A stretch of 6,741 nt of DNA from Actinomycetes bacterium (GTDB lineage Bacteria; Actinomycetota; Acidimicrobiia; Acidimicrobiales; RAAP-2): NCBI GenBank assembly GCA_021784205.1, contig JAJXTB010000126.1, positions 1 to 6,741 of the forward strand, read 5' to 3'. Below, in pieces: positions 1 to 5,816 of the stretch (its first letter is position 1; each line of letters starts with the position of its first letter). The notes beneath the pieces are model-generated. The model saw nothing but the letters and a program-made list of their open reading frames with translations. It was not told the origin of the DNA and ran no database searches. Made by a program: the position numbers and the translations under genes.

Positions 1-1055
1 CACTTCTTCCACTCCGGTCGGTAGTGATCGGTGCAGATCGACTCCATGAACGTGGCGAAGGCTTCGTTGAGCCAAATGCCCTCCCACCACTCCATCGTCA
101 CGAGATCGCCGAACCACATGTGCGCCAACTCGTGGTTGATCACCAGCGCCACGATCTCGCGCTCGCGCTGGGAGGCAGCCGCCGGGTCGATGAGCAGGTA
201 CTCCTCGCGAAAGGTGACGCACCCCAGGTTCTCCATCGCCCCCGCGGCGAAGTCGGGGATCGCGACGAGGTCGATCTTGTCACCGGGGTAGGGCCGATCG
301 AAGTAGTCGGTGTAGAACTCGAGGGCGTGCACCGCGACGTCGAGGGCCAGCTGGGTGAGGTGGCCCTTGCCGCGCGGGTGCACTACTCGCACGGGCACGC
401 CCGAGGCCATCGTCACCGGGGACGCCTCGAAGGGACCGACCACGAAGGCCACCAGGTACGTCGACATCACCATCGTCGGCGCGAAGCGGACCTCTCGTCG
501 TGCGTCGCCCAGACTCGCCGAGGACGCCTCGGCGCTGTTGGAGAACGCGCCGAGTGATTCGTCAATTACGAGGGTGACTTCGAAGGTCGCCTTGAACGCC
601 GGGTCGTCCCAGCACGGGAAGGCGCGACGGGCGTCGCTGGCCTCGAACTGTGTCGTCGCGATCACGTGGGTGGCCCCGTCGGCGTCCTCGTAGGTCGAGC
701 GGTAGAAGCCGTGCAACTGATCATTGAGAACACCGCGAAATCCCACGACGAGCGTGGCCGGTCCGCTCGCGATGACCTCGGCGAAGTCGAAGGTCACGGT
801 CTCGAGTTCGTCGTTGGCCCGGGGTGTCGCTGACGCCAGCTCGAGGTCGGCGCGTCGAAGGGTCGCCGCGTCGACGTCGAGTTCGAGCGCGTTGAGGCTG
901 ATCGACTCGACGGCTTCGAACACGTGGAGGTCGATCTCGACCGTCCCGGCGAAGGTGCCCGCGGCCAGGTCTGGTTCGATGCGAAGTCGGTAGGCCTCGG
1001 GGACCACTGTCGTGGCGAGTCGGTAGGGATTTTCGAAGGTGGCGTGTCGTCTCAC
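1..1055 (-). CDS. M1 family aminopeptidase (aminopeptidase N type), N-terminal part; 3' end outside window
   Basis: Zinc metallopeptidase of the M1 (gluzincin) family, which removes N-terminal residues from peptides; probably cytoplasmic, since no signal peptide is seen. The frame reads without a stop from a GTG at 1055 to the window edge, giving 351 residues of a protein that usually has about 850. The N-terminal beta domain includes FPCWDDP at residues 146-152 (the family usually has DEP). The catalytic domain shows the exopeptidase motif GAMEN at 272-276 and the zinc site HELAH at 308-312, followed 18 residues later by the third ligand Glu331 in NEAFA. The catalytic Tyr and the C-terminal helical domain would lie beyond the edge. 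The GTG at 1055 is preferred because the conserved start of the domain (ENPYRLATTVVPEAYRL) follows within a few residues and a TAGAGT hexamer lies 7 bases upstream. It is divergent from the isomerase-like gene. The family call is firm; substrate preference cannot be told. Confidence 0.95.
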   Translation of the reverse strand, partial: MRRHATFENPYRLATTVVPEAYRLRIEPDLAAGTFAGTVEIDLHVFEAVESISLNALELDVDAATLRRADLELASATPRANDELETVTFDFAEVIASGPATLVVGFRGVLNDQLHGFYRSTYEDADGATHVIATTQFEASDARRAFPCWDDPAFKATFEVTLVIDESLGAFSNSAEASSASLGDARREVRFAPTMVMSTYLVAFVVGPFEASPVTMASGVPVRVVHPRGKGHLTQLALDVAVHALEFYTDYFDRPYPGDKIDLVAIPDFAAGAMENLGCVTFREEYLLIDPAAASQREREIVALVINHELAHMWFGDLVTMEWWEGIWLNEAFATFMESICTDHYRPEWKK

Positions 1056-1062
1056 CCAAAAG

Positions 1063-1068
1063 ACTCTA
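1063..1068 (-). promoter_or_regulatory. -10 element (TAGAGT) of the aminopeptidase gene, probably leaderless
   Basis: On the minus strand TAGAGT is followed by 7 bases and then the GTG start at 1055. It fits the actinobacterial -10 pattern TANNNT and would put the first transcribed base on, or one base before, the start codon. No convincing -35 box and no Shine-Dalgarno sequence are visible. Confidence 0.5.
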
Positions 1069-1098
1069 TTGAGACGGCGACCCCCCGCGCCGCGTCAC

Positions 1099-1104
1099 TA
1101 CCAT
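1099..1104 (+). promoter_or_regulatory. -10 element (TACCAT) of the isomerase-like gene, probably leaderless
   Basis: TACCAT fits TANNNT and is followed by exactly 6 bases (GACGCG) and the ATG at 1111, so normal -10 spacing places transcription start on the A of ATG. There is no Shine-Dalgarno sequence between hexamer and ATG. It faces the aminopeptidase promoter within the same 55-base gap. Confidence 0.5.
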
Positions 1105-1110
1105 GACGCG

Positions 1111-1800
1111 ATGGACACATCCTGGACGCGTCAGGTCATCGCCGAGGCCAGCGAATCCGTCGCGCGACTTCTGAGTGAGGACTCACGCGCGCGTCCGGTG
1201 CCCTCGTGCCCGGGGTGGTCGCTGCAAGATCTCGCGTGGCACCTGGGCACCGTCCAGCAGTTCTGGGCCCTGAACGTGCGCGAGCGCCACGTCCTGGGCC
1301 CCCGCGCGACCGTAGACGAGGAGGTGGCGAGCAACGTGAGAGAGTTCGCCGAGTGGTGTCGCCGCGCGACGTCCGAACTCCTCGGCGCGTTAGACGAGAT
1401 GGGTGAGTCGTCGCCGTGCTGGACGTGGTGGGGCGAGCCCGCGACCGCGGGAGCCGTCGCTCGTCACCAGGTCCAAGAGGCGGCGGTGCACGCGTGGGAC
1501 GCGGCGAACGCGCTGGGCGTGGCCACCACCCTCACCGACGCGGCGGCCGAGGATGGCGTGCCCGAATTCCTCCACGTGCATCGCTCGGAGATAACCGTTC
1601 CGCCGGGCGCGGGCGTCGCCCTGGAAGCGAGTGACCTGGGGCGCACGTGGCGTCTCGGCGGTGAGCCCACGGTGAGCGTCTCGGCCACGGCCTCCCAGCT
1701 GGTTCTCCTTCTCAACGGTCGAGTGCCCCTCGGGGAACTCGACGTGTCGGGCGACGCGAGCGTCGCGCGCGCAACGCTGTCTTCGGTTGATCTCTCCTGA
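1111..1800 (+). CDS. Maleylpyruvate isomerase family mycothiol-dependent enzyme (DinB-like fold)
   Basis: 229-residue protein of the mycothiol-dependent maleylpyruvate isomerase (MDMPI) family, cytoplasmic metal-dependent enzymes using the actinobacterial thiol mycothiol. The N-terminal DinB-like four-helix domain spans about residues 5-135. It contains the family signature CPGWSLQDLAWHLG (33-46), in which His44 is a likely metal ligand. The second ligand motif HQVQEAAVHAWDA (119-131) supplies Glu123 and His127, so the H..E..H triad is intact. Residues of about 140-229 match the position of the smaller alpha/beta C-terminal domain (SCP2-like). The ATG at 1111 is chosen because homologues begin just before the first helix and because of the -10 hexamer 6 bases upstream; an upstream in-frame start at 1039 would overlap the divergent aminopeptidase gene. 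Many members have no known substrate, and no aromatic-degradation genes are nearby, so real maleylpyruvate isomerisation is not implied. Confidence 0.9.
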   Translation: MDTSWTRQVIAEASESVARLLSEDSRARPVPSCPGWSLQDLAWHLGTVQQFWALNVRERHVLGPRATVDEEVASNVREFAEWCRRATSELLGALDEMGESSPCWTWWGEPATAGAVARHQVQEAAVHAWDAANALGVATTLTDAAAEDGVPEFLHVHRSEITVPPGAGVALEASDLGRTWRLGGEPTVSVSATASQLVLLLNGRVPLGELDVSGDASVARATLSSVDLS

Positions 1801-1836
1801 TCGGGGCGGACTGACGATCACCCGTTACCGCCGAAT

Positions 1837-1853
1837 CCTGAGTTAGTCTCAGG
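1837..1853 (+). terminator. Perfect 6-bp hairpin between the isomerase-like and membrane-protein genes
   Basis: CCTGAG-TTAGT-CTCAGG forms a perfect stem with a 5-base loop, 37 bases after the upstream stop codon. There is no T-run (TCATT follows), so it would be a weak or non-canonical terminator. The loop and right arm also contain TAGTCT (1844-1849), a possible -10 hexamer for the downstream gene, and the dyad could instead be an operator. Confidence 0.35.
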
Positions 1854-1924
1854 TCATTGCCGCGCGATTGATCGCGAGCGCCGAGGCGAGCACTCGGCCC
1901 ACCCGCGCAGTCGACTCGGTGCGA

Positions 1925-1934
1925 CAAGGGGGAA
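1925..1934 (+). promoter_or_regulatory. Shine-Dalgarno site of the membrane protein gene
   Basis: A purine-rich AAGGGGGAAA lies 3-8 bases before the GTG at 1938 and decides that start. This gene therefore has a 5' leader, unlike most others in the window. Confidence 0.65.
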
Positions 1935-1937
1935 ATC

Positions 1938-2396
1938 GTGAGAATCGACTGGAAGAAGTTGGACCAGCTGGACCGGGTGGTGGCCGTGACGAGTGTCGTG
2001 GCCCTGATATCGATGTTCTTGCCGTGGTACGGCGCGTCGATACTGGGCTTCAGTTCGTCCGTGAGCGGCTTTGGCTCGGGCTACGGCTGGATCGGGGCTC
2101 TGCTCATCGTCGCAGCGGGACTGTACCTCGTCATGCTTCGCTCGGGCAGCTCGATGCCCAAGACGAACATGGGACCCGGCGTCATCGTTCTCGGACTCTC
2201 GGGTTTCGGCGCCTTCCTCGTCGTGATTCGCTGGCTGGCCCTGCCCAGCGGCGGAGGCGGCGTCTCCGGTGAGGCGTACAGCTACGGCCCGCGCATCGGA
2301 ATTTACCTGACGCTTATCGCCGGTATTGTCCAGGCTGTCATCTCCTTTCGCTTGTTCAAGCGTTCGGGGGAGTCACTGAGCCGGCCCAAGTCGTAG
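1938..2396 (+). CDS. Small four-helix integral membrane protein, function unknown
   Basis: 152 residues, not assigned to a named function. Four hydrophobic stretches suit transmembrane helices: about 14-31 (ending in FLPWYG), 51-67, 81-97 and 119-137. The N-terminus (RIDWKKLDQLDR) and the C-terminal tail (FKRSGESLSRPKS) are both charged and basic, suggesting an even number of passes with both ends in the cytoplasm. The linkers are rich in glycine and serine, including SGGGGVSG at 104-111. The FLPW motif at the end of helix 1 recurs in small actinobacterial membrane proteins of unknown role, as I recall them. Translation starts at GTG 1938 behind a strong Shine-Dalgarno sequence. The gene lies 137 bases after the isomerase-like gene with a hairpin between them, so it is probably a separate unit. 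A strong hairpin follows its stop codon. Confidence 0.8.
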   Translation: MRIDWKKLDQLDRVVAVTSVVALISMFLPWYGASILGFSSSVSGFGSGYGWIGALLIVAAGLYLVMLRSGSSMPKTNMGPGVIVLGLSGFGAFLVVIRWLALPSGGGGVSGEAYSYGPRIGIYLTLIAGIVQAVISFRLFKRSGESLSRPKS

Positions 2397-2406
2397 AACG
2401 TTCAGC

Positions 2407-2423
2407 GGCGCCTCGAAGGCGCC
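2407..2423 (+). terminator. GC-rich hairpin after the membrane protein gene
   Basis: GGCGCCT-CGA-AGGCGCC gives a perfect 7-bp stem with a 3-base loop, starting 11 bases after the stop codon at 2396. No U-tract follows, which is usual for terminators in high-GC actinobacteria. The position suits a transcription terminator. Confidence 0.6.
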
Positions 2424-2952
2424 TCCGGGGTTGCTACTCGTCACGAGACCCTATCTCGAGTCGCCTATCGTTCCTCTCGGCCTGGTTCAGATCCGACGCG
2501 GAGACAGTACTACTCGCCTCGCCTATTACTCACTCGCAGATGTGGCGCGTCTCGCGCGTTAGTCGATGTGGTACTGGGATTCGTCGATGAGATAGGGCTC
2601 AAGGTGGTGGCCGTACTGCGCCCGGGCCCGACGACCAGTGACGCGAAGGTTGCACCCCCGAGGCGGCCCCCGTGACGGGGCACTCGTGGCGCTTACGAAA
2701 CAGCAAACTCAGGGAGTTCGAGCACCGCTCGGTTCTCGCGGTCTTCGACGAGCACCGTGAAAGGTCCCGAACGTTGAGACTTCCGCCCACGACTACGTCT
2801 CGCGACTCGATAGGTGCGCGGTGAATCAGCCAGGCTCCAAGTGCTCAACTCCGGTGGCCACATGGAGCCGCTGTGACGTCGACGTCGACGCCTCGCTACC
2901 GACCTTGAACCCTCGTGGACGCATCTCCTCGTTCTTCGAGCAGAATCGAGAG
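2424..2952. other. Gene-free stretch between convergent gene ends
   Basis: Between the membrane protein hairpin and the end of the NifX-like gene I find no gene I can support. Contents seen: two near-complementary 12-13 base arms at 2445-2457 and 2589-2600; a 14-base perfect palindrome made of GACGTC units at 2877-2890; and short open frames on the minus strand, the clearest being 56 codons (ATG at 2863, stop ending at 2693). Protein-like peptides appear in different minus-strand frames: FTVLVEDRENRAVLELPEFAV and RKRHECPVTGAASGVQ (about 2650-2765), and YGHHLEPYLIDESQYHID (about 2562-2615). This could be decayed coding DNA or chance in GC-rich sequence. No Shine-Dalgarno or promoter ties any of them to a gene. 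Confidence 0.6.
2445..2600. repeat. Imperfect inverted repeat pair (arms 2445-2457 and 2589-2600)
   Basis: GAGACCCTATCTC and GAGATAGGGCTC are reverse complements apart from one extra A in the left arm; the inner 9 bases match perfectly. The arms bound about 156 bases. No flanking target duplication is seen, so a miniature inverted-repeat element is only one possibility. Confidence 0.35.
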
Positions 2953-3285
2953 CTACTTCTCGTCGAGCGCCGTTAGCACCGCGTCGCGCGCAGCGCCCGA
3001 CGCGTTAAGGAAGAGCTGCAATTTCATGACGCCCAGCATGCGAATCATGCCGTCGCCCACGTGGTGAGCGACCACCGCGCCGACGTTGTTCTGACGCAGA
3101 AACCGTGCGACGCGCGCGTGGTGCTGGGCGGAGGTTCCCTCGTCGTGCAGCGTGCTCCAGGACACCTCGATCTCCTGCCAGCTTCCGATCGTGCCGTCGT
3201 GGACGTCGGCCAACGCAATGACGTCGGCGCGGCCCCAACGGGGATCGACGAGTCCCTCGCTCGTAACGGGCACGCAGACGATCAT
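2953..3285 (-). CDS. NifX/NifB C-terminal-like protein (dinitrogenase iron-molybdenum cofactor family)
   Basis: 110-residue protein matching the dinitrogenase Fe-Mo cofactor biosynthesis domain shared by NifX, NafY and the NifB C-terminus. It opens with MIVCVPVTSEGLVDPRWGRA, in which the strand and the glycine-rich turn with WGRA are typical. The second half, VGAVVAHHVGDGMIRMLGV (68-86), corresponds to the usual glycine-rich vi.g.iG....ml motif, followed by LFLNASGAARDAV. A histidine cluster, H47 and H55-H56, lies where relatives carry His residues. No nif genes are near, and small stand-alone members occur widely in non-fixers, so nitrogen fixation is not implied; binding of a metal or metal cluster is inference from the family. 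The ATG at 3285 is preferred over the GTG at 3309 because the domain starts there and a TACTGT hexamer ends exactly 6 bases upstream. It lies 99 bases downstream of the decarboxylase on the same strand but has its own promoter candidate. Confidence 0.82.
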   Translation of the reverse strand: MIVCVPVTSEGLVDPRWGRADVIALADVHDGTIGSWQEIEVSWSTLHDEGTSAQHHARVARFLRQNNVGAVVAHHVGDGMIRMLGVMKLQLFLNASGAARDAVLTALDEK

Positions 3286-3291
3286 GTCTGG

Positions 3292-3297
3292 ACAGTA
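3292..3297 (-). promoter_or_regulatory. -10 element (TACTGT) of the NifX-like gene, probably leaderless
   Basis: On the minus strand TACTGT is followed by CCAGAC (6 bases) and the ATG at 3285, so the predicted transcription start is the A of ATG. No Shine-Dalgarno or clear -35 is seen. It supports the shorter start for this gene. Confidence 0.5.
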
Positions 3298-3384
3298 CCG
3301 TGCCCGCACACCGAGTACCCAGGGCCCAAAGCCCCTCTCCGATGTGGCGCGAACCAGCCGGGACTGTCGTCCAGTTCGAAGTCC

Positions 3385-4818
3385 TCAGTCGTGCAGGGTC
3401 GAACAGCGCGAGCCCAACTCCATCACGACCTCGACGAGAACGCGCACGTCATCGTCACGGGTGCGAAAGTTCGTGAAGCACGGACGTAGCCAGGTGCGTC
3501 CATCGATGGTCGCCGGCGAGACGTAGACGCGTCCGTCGGCCTGCATCGCCGCGCAGAGCGCCTCGTTATGGCGATCGGGATCCGCACATCCACTCGCCGA
3601 CACTCGCAGTGGCACAATCGAGAGTTGTGGCTGACTCGCGAGTGTCTCGAGCGACTCGTGTTCACCCGCGAGGTGATAGAGGAGTCGCGCCTGCTCGCAA
3701 TTGCGCGCCACGCCGTCGCGCAGCGCGGACGCTCCGTGCGTGGCGAAGGCCAGCCAGAGCTTCAACGCCCGAAAGGGCCGCGAGTACTCGAGGGTGATGT
3801 CCACGGCGTTGAACTGCTCACCCTCGTGGGGCATGTACGCCTCGTCGTGGGCGAAGGCTCGCGTCAGCGTGGCCCCGTCTCGCACGAGCACCGCACTGCA
3901 CGCCTTGGGCACGAACATCCACTTGTGACAGTCCACCGTGATCGAGTCCGCGCGCGCGAGACCACGAAAGAGGTCGCGCGTCTCGCCTACCGCGGCCGCG
4001 GGCAGGCCGTACGCACCATCGACGTGGAGCCAGACGCCAAATTCCTTCGCGATTTCAGCGAGCTCGTCGATCGGATCAACCGCTCCCGTGAGAGTCGTGC
4101 CTGCGGTGGCGACGATCGCCACGGGCGTGTGGCCCAGGGCAACGTCGGCGACGAGACGCTCACGCAACCGGTCGGGTCGCATGCGCCGGTCGCCATCAAT
4201 CTCAATCGCCCGGACGTTGTCCGCTCCGATGCCGAGCACCTCGGCGGCGCGCGTAATGGAGTAGTGCGCCTCACTGGAGCAGTAGAGCGTCGGGCGCACG
4301 TCGGCGAGCCCGCGATGACGCGCACCGGGCAGAGCGGCCTCGCGCGCCGACGCCAGCGCGGTGATGTTGCTGATCGTGCCGCCACTCGTGAAGGCCCCCG
4401 TGTGAGCGGGGTACTCGAGGAACTGGGCCAACCAGTGCACCGCCTGGAACTCCAATTGCGTGGCGGCGCGCGCGTCGACGGCCAAGTTGATGTCGTAGGA
4501 GTGCGCGAGCAAGTCGGCCAGGGCACCAACCTCGAGGCCGCTCGAGCCTATGAAGGCGAAGTAGCGAGGGCGCGACTGCGCGAGGGAAGCGTCAAGTACC
4601 TCAACCGCGTGATCAATCATGGCGAGAACGTTGCTGGCGTGTTCGGGAAGCGGCGCCTTCAGAAGTTCCACGAGCTCGGGCGACGGCAGGGTCTCGCTCT
4701 CGCGGGCCCGATCGAACTCGTTCCACGCTCGCAAGACGTACTGGGCGGTGTGCTCGAGGGCAGCGTCGCGTTGGGCACCGAGTGAGAGTCCGGAGGGTTC
4801 GAGAGCGTCATCGGTCAC
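3385..4818 (-). CDS. Group II pyridoxal-phosphate-dependent amino-acid decarboxylase
   Basis: Complete 477-residue PLP enzyme of the group II decarboxylase family (aromatic-L-amino-acid, glutamate, histidine and diaminobutyrate decarboxylases); cytoplasmic, normally a dimer. The motifs appear in order: TSGGTISN at 144-151 (phosphate-binding loop), SEAHYSITRAAEVLG from 182 with His185 stacking on the cofactor ring, TAGTTLTGAVDPI at 238-250, HVDGAYG at 265-271 with Asp267 contacting the pyridine nitrogen, and DCHKWM at 296-301 with Lys299 as the Schiff-base lysine. The length matches the usual 470-500. The second small residue of HVDAAYG is Gly here, a mild variation. All catalytic residues are present, so it should be active. 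The substrate cannot be told; such proteins are sometimes named aspartate aminotransferase family. The GTG at 4818 is chosen because a TAGTGT hexamer lies exactly 6 bases upstream and no better start is near. It is divergent from the VOC gene, with a dyad upstream. Confidence 0.93.
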   Translation of the reverse strand: MTDDALEPSGLSLGAQRDAALEHTAQYVLRAWNEFDRARESETLPSPELVELLKAPLPEHASNVLAMIDHAVEVLDASLAQSRPRYFAFIGSSGLEVGALADLLAHSYDINLAVDARAATQLEFQAVHWLAQFLEYPAHTGAFTSGGTISNITALASAREAALPGARHRGLADVRPTLYCSSEAHYSITRAAEVLGIGADNVRAIEIDGDRRMRPDRLRERLVADVALGHTPVAIVATAGTTLTGAVDPIDELAEIAKEFGVWLHVDGAYGLPAAAVGETRDLFRGLARADSITVDCHKWMFVPKACSAVLVRDGATLTRAFAHDEAYMPHEGEQFNAVDITLEYSRPFRALKLWLAFATHGASALRDGVARNCEQARLLYHLAGEHESLETLASQPQLSIVPLRVSASGCADPDRHNEALCAAMQADGRVYVSPATIDGRTWLRPCFTNFRTRDDDVRVLVEVVMELGSRCSTLHD

Positions 4819-4824
4819 GGCGGC

Positions 4825-4830
4825 ACACTA
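4825..4830 (-). promoter_or_regulatory. -10 element (TAGTGT) of the decarboxylase gene, probably leaderless
   Basis: On the minus strand TAGTGT is followed by GCCGCC and the GTG start at 4818, giving the same 6-base spacing as two other genes here. Transcription would begin on the G of GTG. There is no Shine-Dalgarno sequence. Confidence 0.5.
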
Positions 4831-4838
4831 ACGCAGAG

Positions 4839-4858
4839 CAACACGAGACTCTGTGTTG
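4839..4858. promoter_or_regulatory. Dyad symmetry upstream of the decarboxylase (possible operator)
   Basis: CAACAC and GTGTTG are perfect inverted arms separated by GAGACTCT, which has AGA/TCT symmetry of its own. The site covers about -21 to -40 relative to the predicted decarboxylase start, overlapping where the -35 would sit, in the gap shared with the divergent VOC gene. A regulator-binding site is inference; no regulator gene is adjacent. Confidence 0.35.
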
Positions 4859-4900
4859 ACTCGTGGCGCGTGCGCGTGGCCCGCCGCCAGTGACGGGGCC

Positions 4901-4929
4901 TTGTCTCAACGAGGGCGTCGAAGTAGTGT
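4901..4929 (+). promoter_or_regulatory. -35/-10 promoter of the VOC gene
   Basis: TTGTCT (4901-4906), a 17-base spacer and TAGTGT (4924-4929) make the best sigma70-type promoter in the window. Predicted transcription start is near 4936, leaving a leader of about 11 bases that holds the ribosome-binding site GAGGGGG (4936-4942). Confidence 0.6.
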
Positions 4930-4946
4930 CGCGACGAGGGGGCGAC

Positions 4947-5363
4947 ATGGCGCGCGTGAACACGTACTTGAACTTTGCGGGTCAGTCCGAGGAGGCCTTT
5001 GGCTACTACGCCGAGGTCTTCCATAGCCAGGTCAGCGGTCTCATGCGTTTCGCGGACGCCCCCGGGATGCCCGAGATGAGTGACGACGACCGTCACCGAG
5101 TGCTCCACGTCGAACTGCCCATACTCAACGGGCACGTACTCATGGCCACCGACATGCTCGCCTCGATGGGCCAGAACGTACGGGTGGGCAACAACACCAC
5201 CATTAGCCTCGAGGTCGATTCTCGCGACGAGGCCGACCGGCTCTACCGGGCGCTGAGCGAGGGTGGGACCGAAGGCTCGGGGATGCAGGAGATGTTCTTT
5301 GGCTACTGGGGCTCGTGCCTCGATCGCTACAACATCCGCTGGATGATCAACTTCGCCTCCTGA
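4947..5363 (+). CDS. VOC superfamily protein, PhnB-like (glyoxalase/bleomycin-resistance fold)
   Basis: 138-residue protein of the PhnB-like branch of the vicinal oxygen chelate superfamily, cytoplasmic and usually dimeric. It opens with NTYLNFAGQSEEAFGYYAEVF (5-25), the typical first strand and helix. VLHVELPILNGHVLMATD follows as the central strand pair. It ends with MFFGYWGSCLDRYNIRWMINF, the usual FWG...D.FG..WM.N pattern of this group. Members differ widely in function and many have none assigned; the name PhnB does not imply phosphonate metabolism here. The ATG at 4947 is chosen because the domain begins at once, the Shine-Dalgarno GAGGGGG lies 4 bases upstream, and the start at 4863 would lie upstream of the promoter and add 28 low-complexity residues. 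It is divergent from the decarboxylase, and the bPH-like gene follows after 82 bases with its own promoter candidate. Confidence 0.9.
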   Translation: MARVNTYLNFAGQSEEAFGYYAEVFHSQVSGLMRFADAPGMPEMSDDDRHRVLHVELPILNGHVLMATDMLASMGQNVRVGNNTTISLEVDSRDEADRLYRALSEGGTEGSGMQEMFFGYWGSCLDRYNIRWMINFAS

Positions 5364-5409
5364 GAATCGAGGTGCGGTTCGACGTGGCCGCGTCACGGGC
5401 ATCACGCAC

Positions 5410-5438
5410 TTACAACGTCACCGCGGTCGACGTAGGGT
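5410..5438 (+). promoter_or_regulatory. Promoter of the small PH-like gene, probably leaderless
   Basis: TTACAA (5410-5415), a 17-base spacer and TAGGGT (5433-5438) lie just before the coding start. The hexamer is followed by 7 bases and the GTG at 5446, so transcription would begin at 5445-5446. The TAGGGT overlaps the alternative GTG at 5437, which argues against that start. Confidence 0.45.
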
Positions 5439-5445
5439 GAGCACA

Positions 5446-5769
5446 GTGGCGAGTTCTCCCGCGCTCTACGACGACGGTCGCATCTTCTGTGATGACGAGG
5501 GTCTCACGATCCGCTGGTACTACCTCTGGGGAGCCAAGAGAATCCCCTACCGTCGCATTCGTGCCGCCACGACCTTCACGCTCGGCGCTCTGCGGGGCAA
5601 GTGGCGAATCTGGGGCTCGGGTGATCTGACCCACTGGTACAACCTCGACACCACGCGCCCCCACAAAGAGACCGGCATCAACCTCGACATCGGCCGACGG
5701 GCGCGGCCGTGCATCACGCCCGACGATCCGCAACGCGTCATCGACATCATCGCGGCCCACCGGCCCTAG
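5446..5769 (+). CDS. Small hypothetical protein, bacterial PH-domain-like
   Basis: 107 residues of unknown function. The pattern is that of a bacterial PH-like fold: short strands beginning FCDDEGLTIRWYYLWGAKRIPYRRIRAATTF, then RGKWRIWGSGDLTHWYNLD, and a final helix after CITPDDPQRVIDIIAAH, where proline-aspartate pairs mark the start of the C-terminal helix as in many bPH proteins. It has many Trp/Tyr and Arg residues, no signal peptide and no membrane helix, so it is probably cytoplasmic or membrane-peripheral. The GTG at 5446 is preferred on promoter spacing; a GTG at 5437 would add three residues and cannot be excluded. The gene is convergent with the DUF4232-like gene across two hairpins. 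The fold call rests on pattern only. Confidence 0.7.
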   Translation: MASSPALYDDGRIFCDDEGLTIRWYYLWGAKRIPYRRIRAATTFTLGALRGKWRIWGSGDLTHWYNLDTTRPHKETGINLDIGRRARPCITPDDPQRVIDIIAAHRP

Positions 5770-5773
5770 CCCG

Positions 5774-5813
5774 CGTGGCGCGAAACCACGAGTCGCCCCG
5801 CGTCGACAGCGGG
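5774..5813. terminator. Two tandem hairpins between convergent genes (bidirectional terminator)
   Basis: CGTGG-CGCGAAA-CCACG (5774-5790) and CCCGC-GTCGACA-GCGGG (5797-5813) each have a 5-bp stem and a 7-base loop. An outer GCCCGC (5769-5774) also pairs with GCGGGC (5809-5814), so an alternative long stem is possible. They fill the 47-base gap between two convergent stop codons and could serve both strands. Confidence 0.5.
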
Positions 5814-5816
5814 CGC

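Noticed and set aside
24..1059. Several open frames on both strands at the left edge (for example 24-557 plus and 721-1059 minus)
   Set aside because: All lie within the aminopeptidase coding sequence in other frames; the GAMEN and HEXXH-18-E motifs fix the true frame.
1390..1821. A 143-codon minus-strand frame opposite the isomerase-like gene
   Set aside because: The plus strand has the intact H44/E123/H127 site of a known family; the minus frame has no family features.
2599..2863. Short minus-strand open frames (63 codons at 2599-2790; 56 codons at 2693-2863) in the gene-free region
   Set aside because: No Shine-Dalgarno, leaderless promoter or recognisable domain supports either as a gene; kept only as possible decay products.
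2875..2890. GACGTC tandem and 14-base palindrome as a regulator-binding site
   Set aside because: It sits between convergent gene ends, far from any start codon, and is a simple repeat likely in GC-rich DNA.
3568..4785. A 405-codon open frame on the plus strand opposite the decarboxylase
   Set aside because: The minus strand holds a complete decarboxylase with every motif. The plus frame gives an Arg/Gly/Val-rich protein with no recognisable domain, a common artefact of high GC3 coding DNA.
4815..5405. A 196-codon minus-strand frame opposite the VOC gene
   Set aside because: It covers the VOC coding region, its promoter and the decarboxylase start, has no recognisable motif, and is best explained as a mirror of the VOC gene's codon use.
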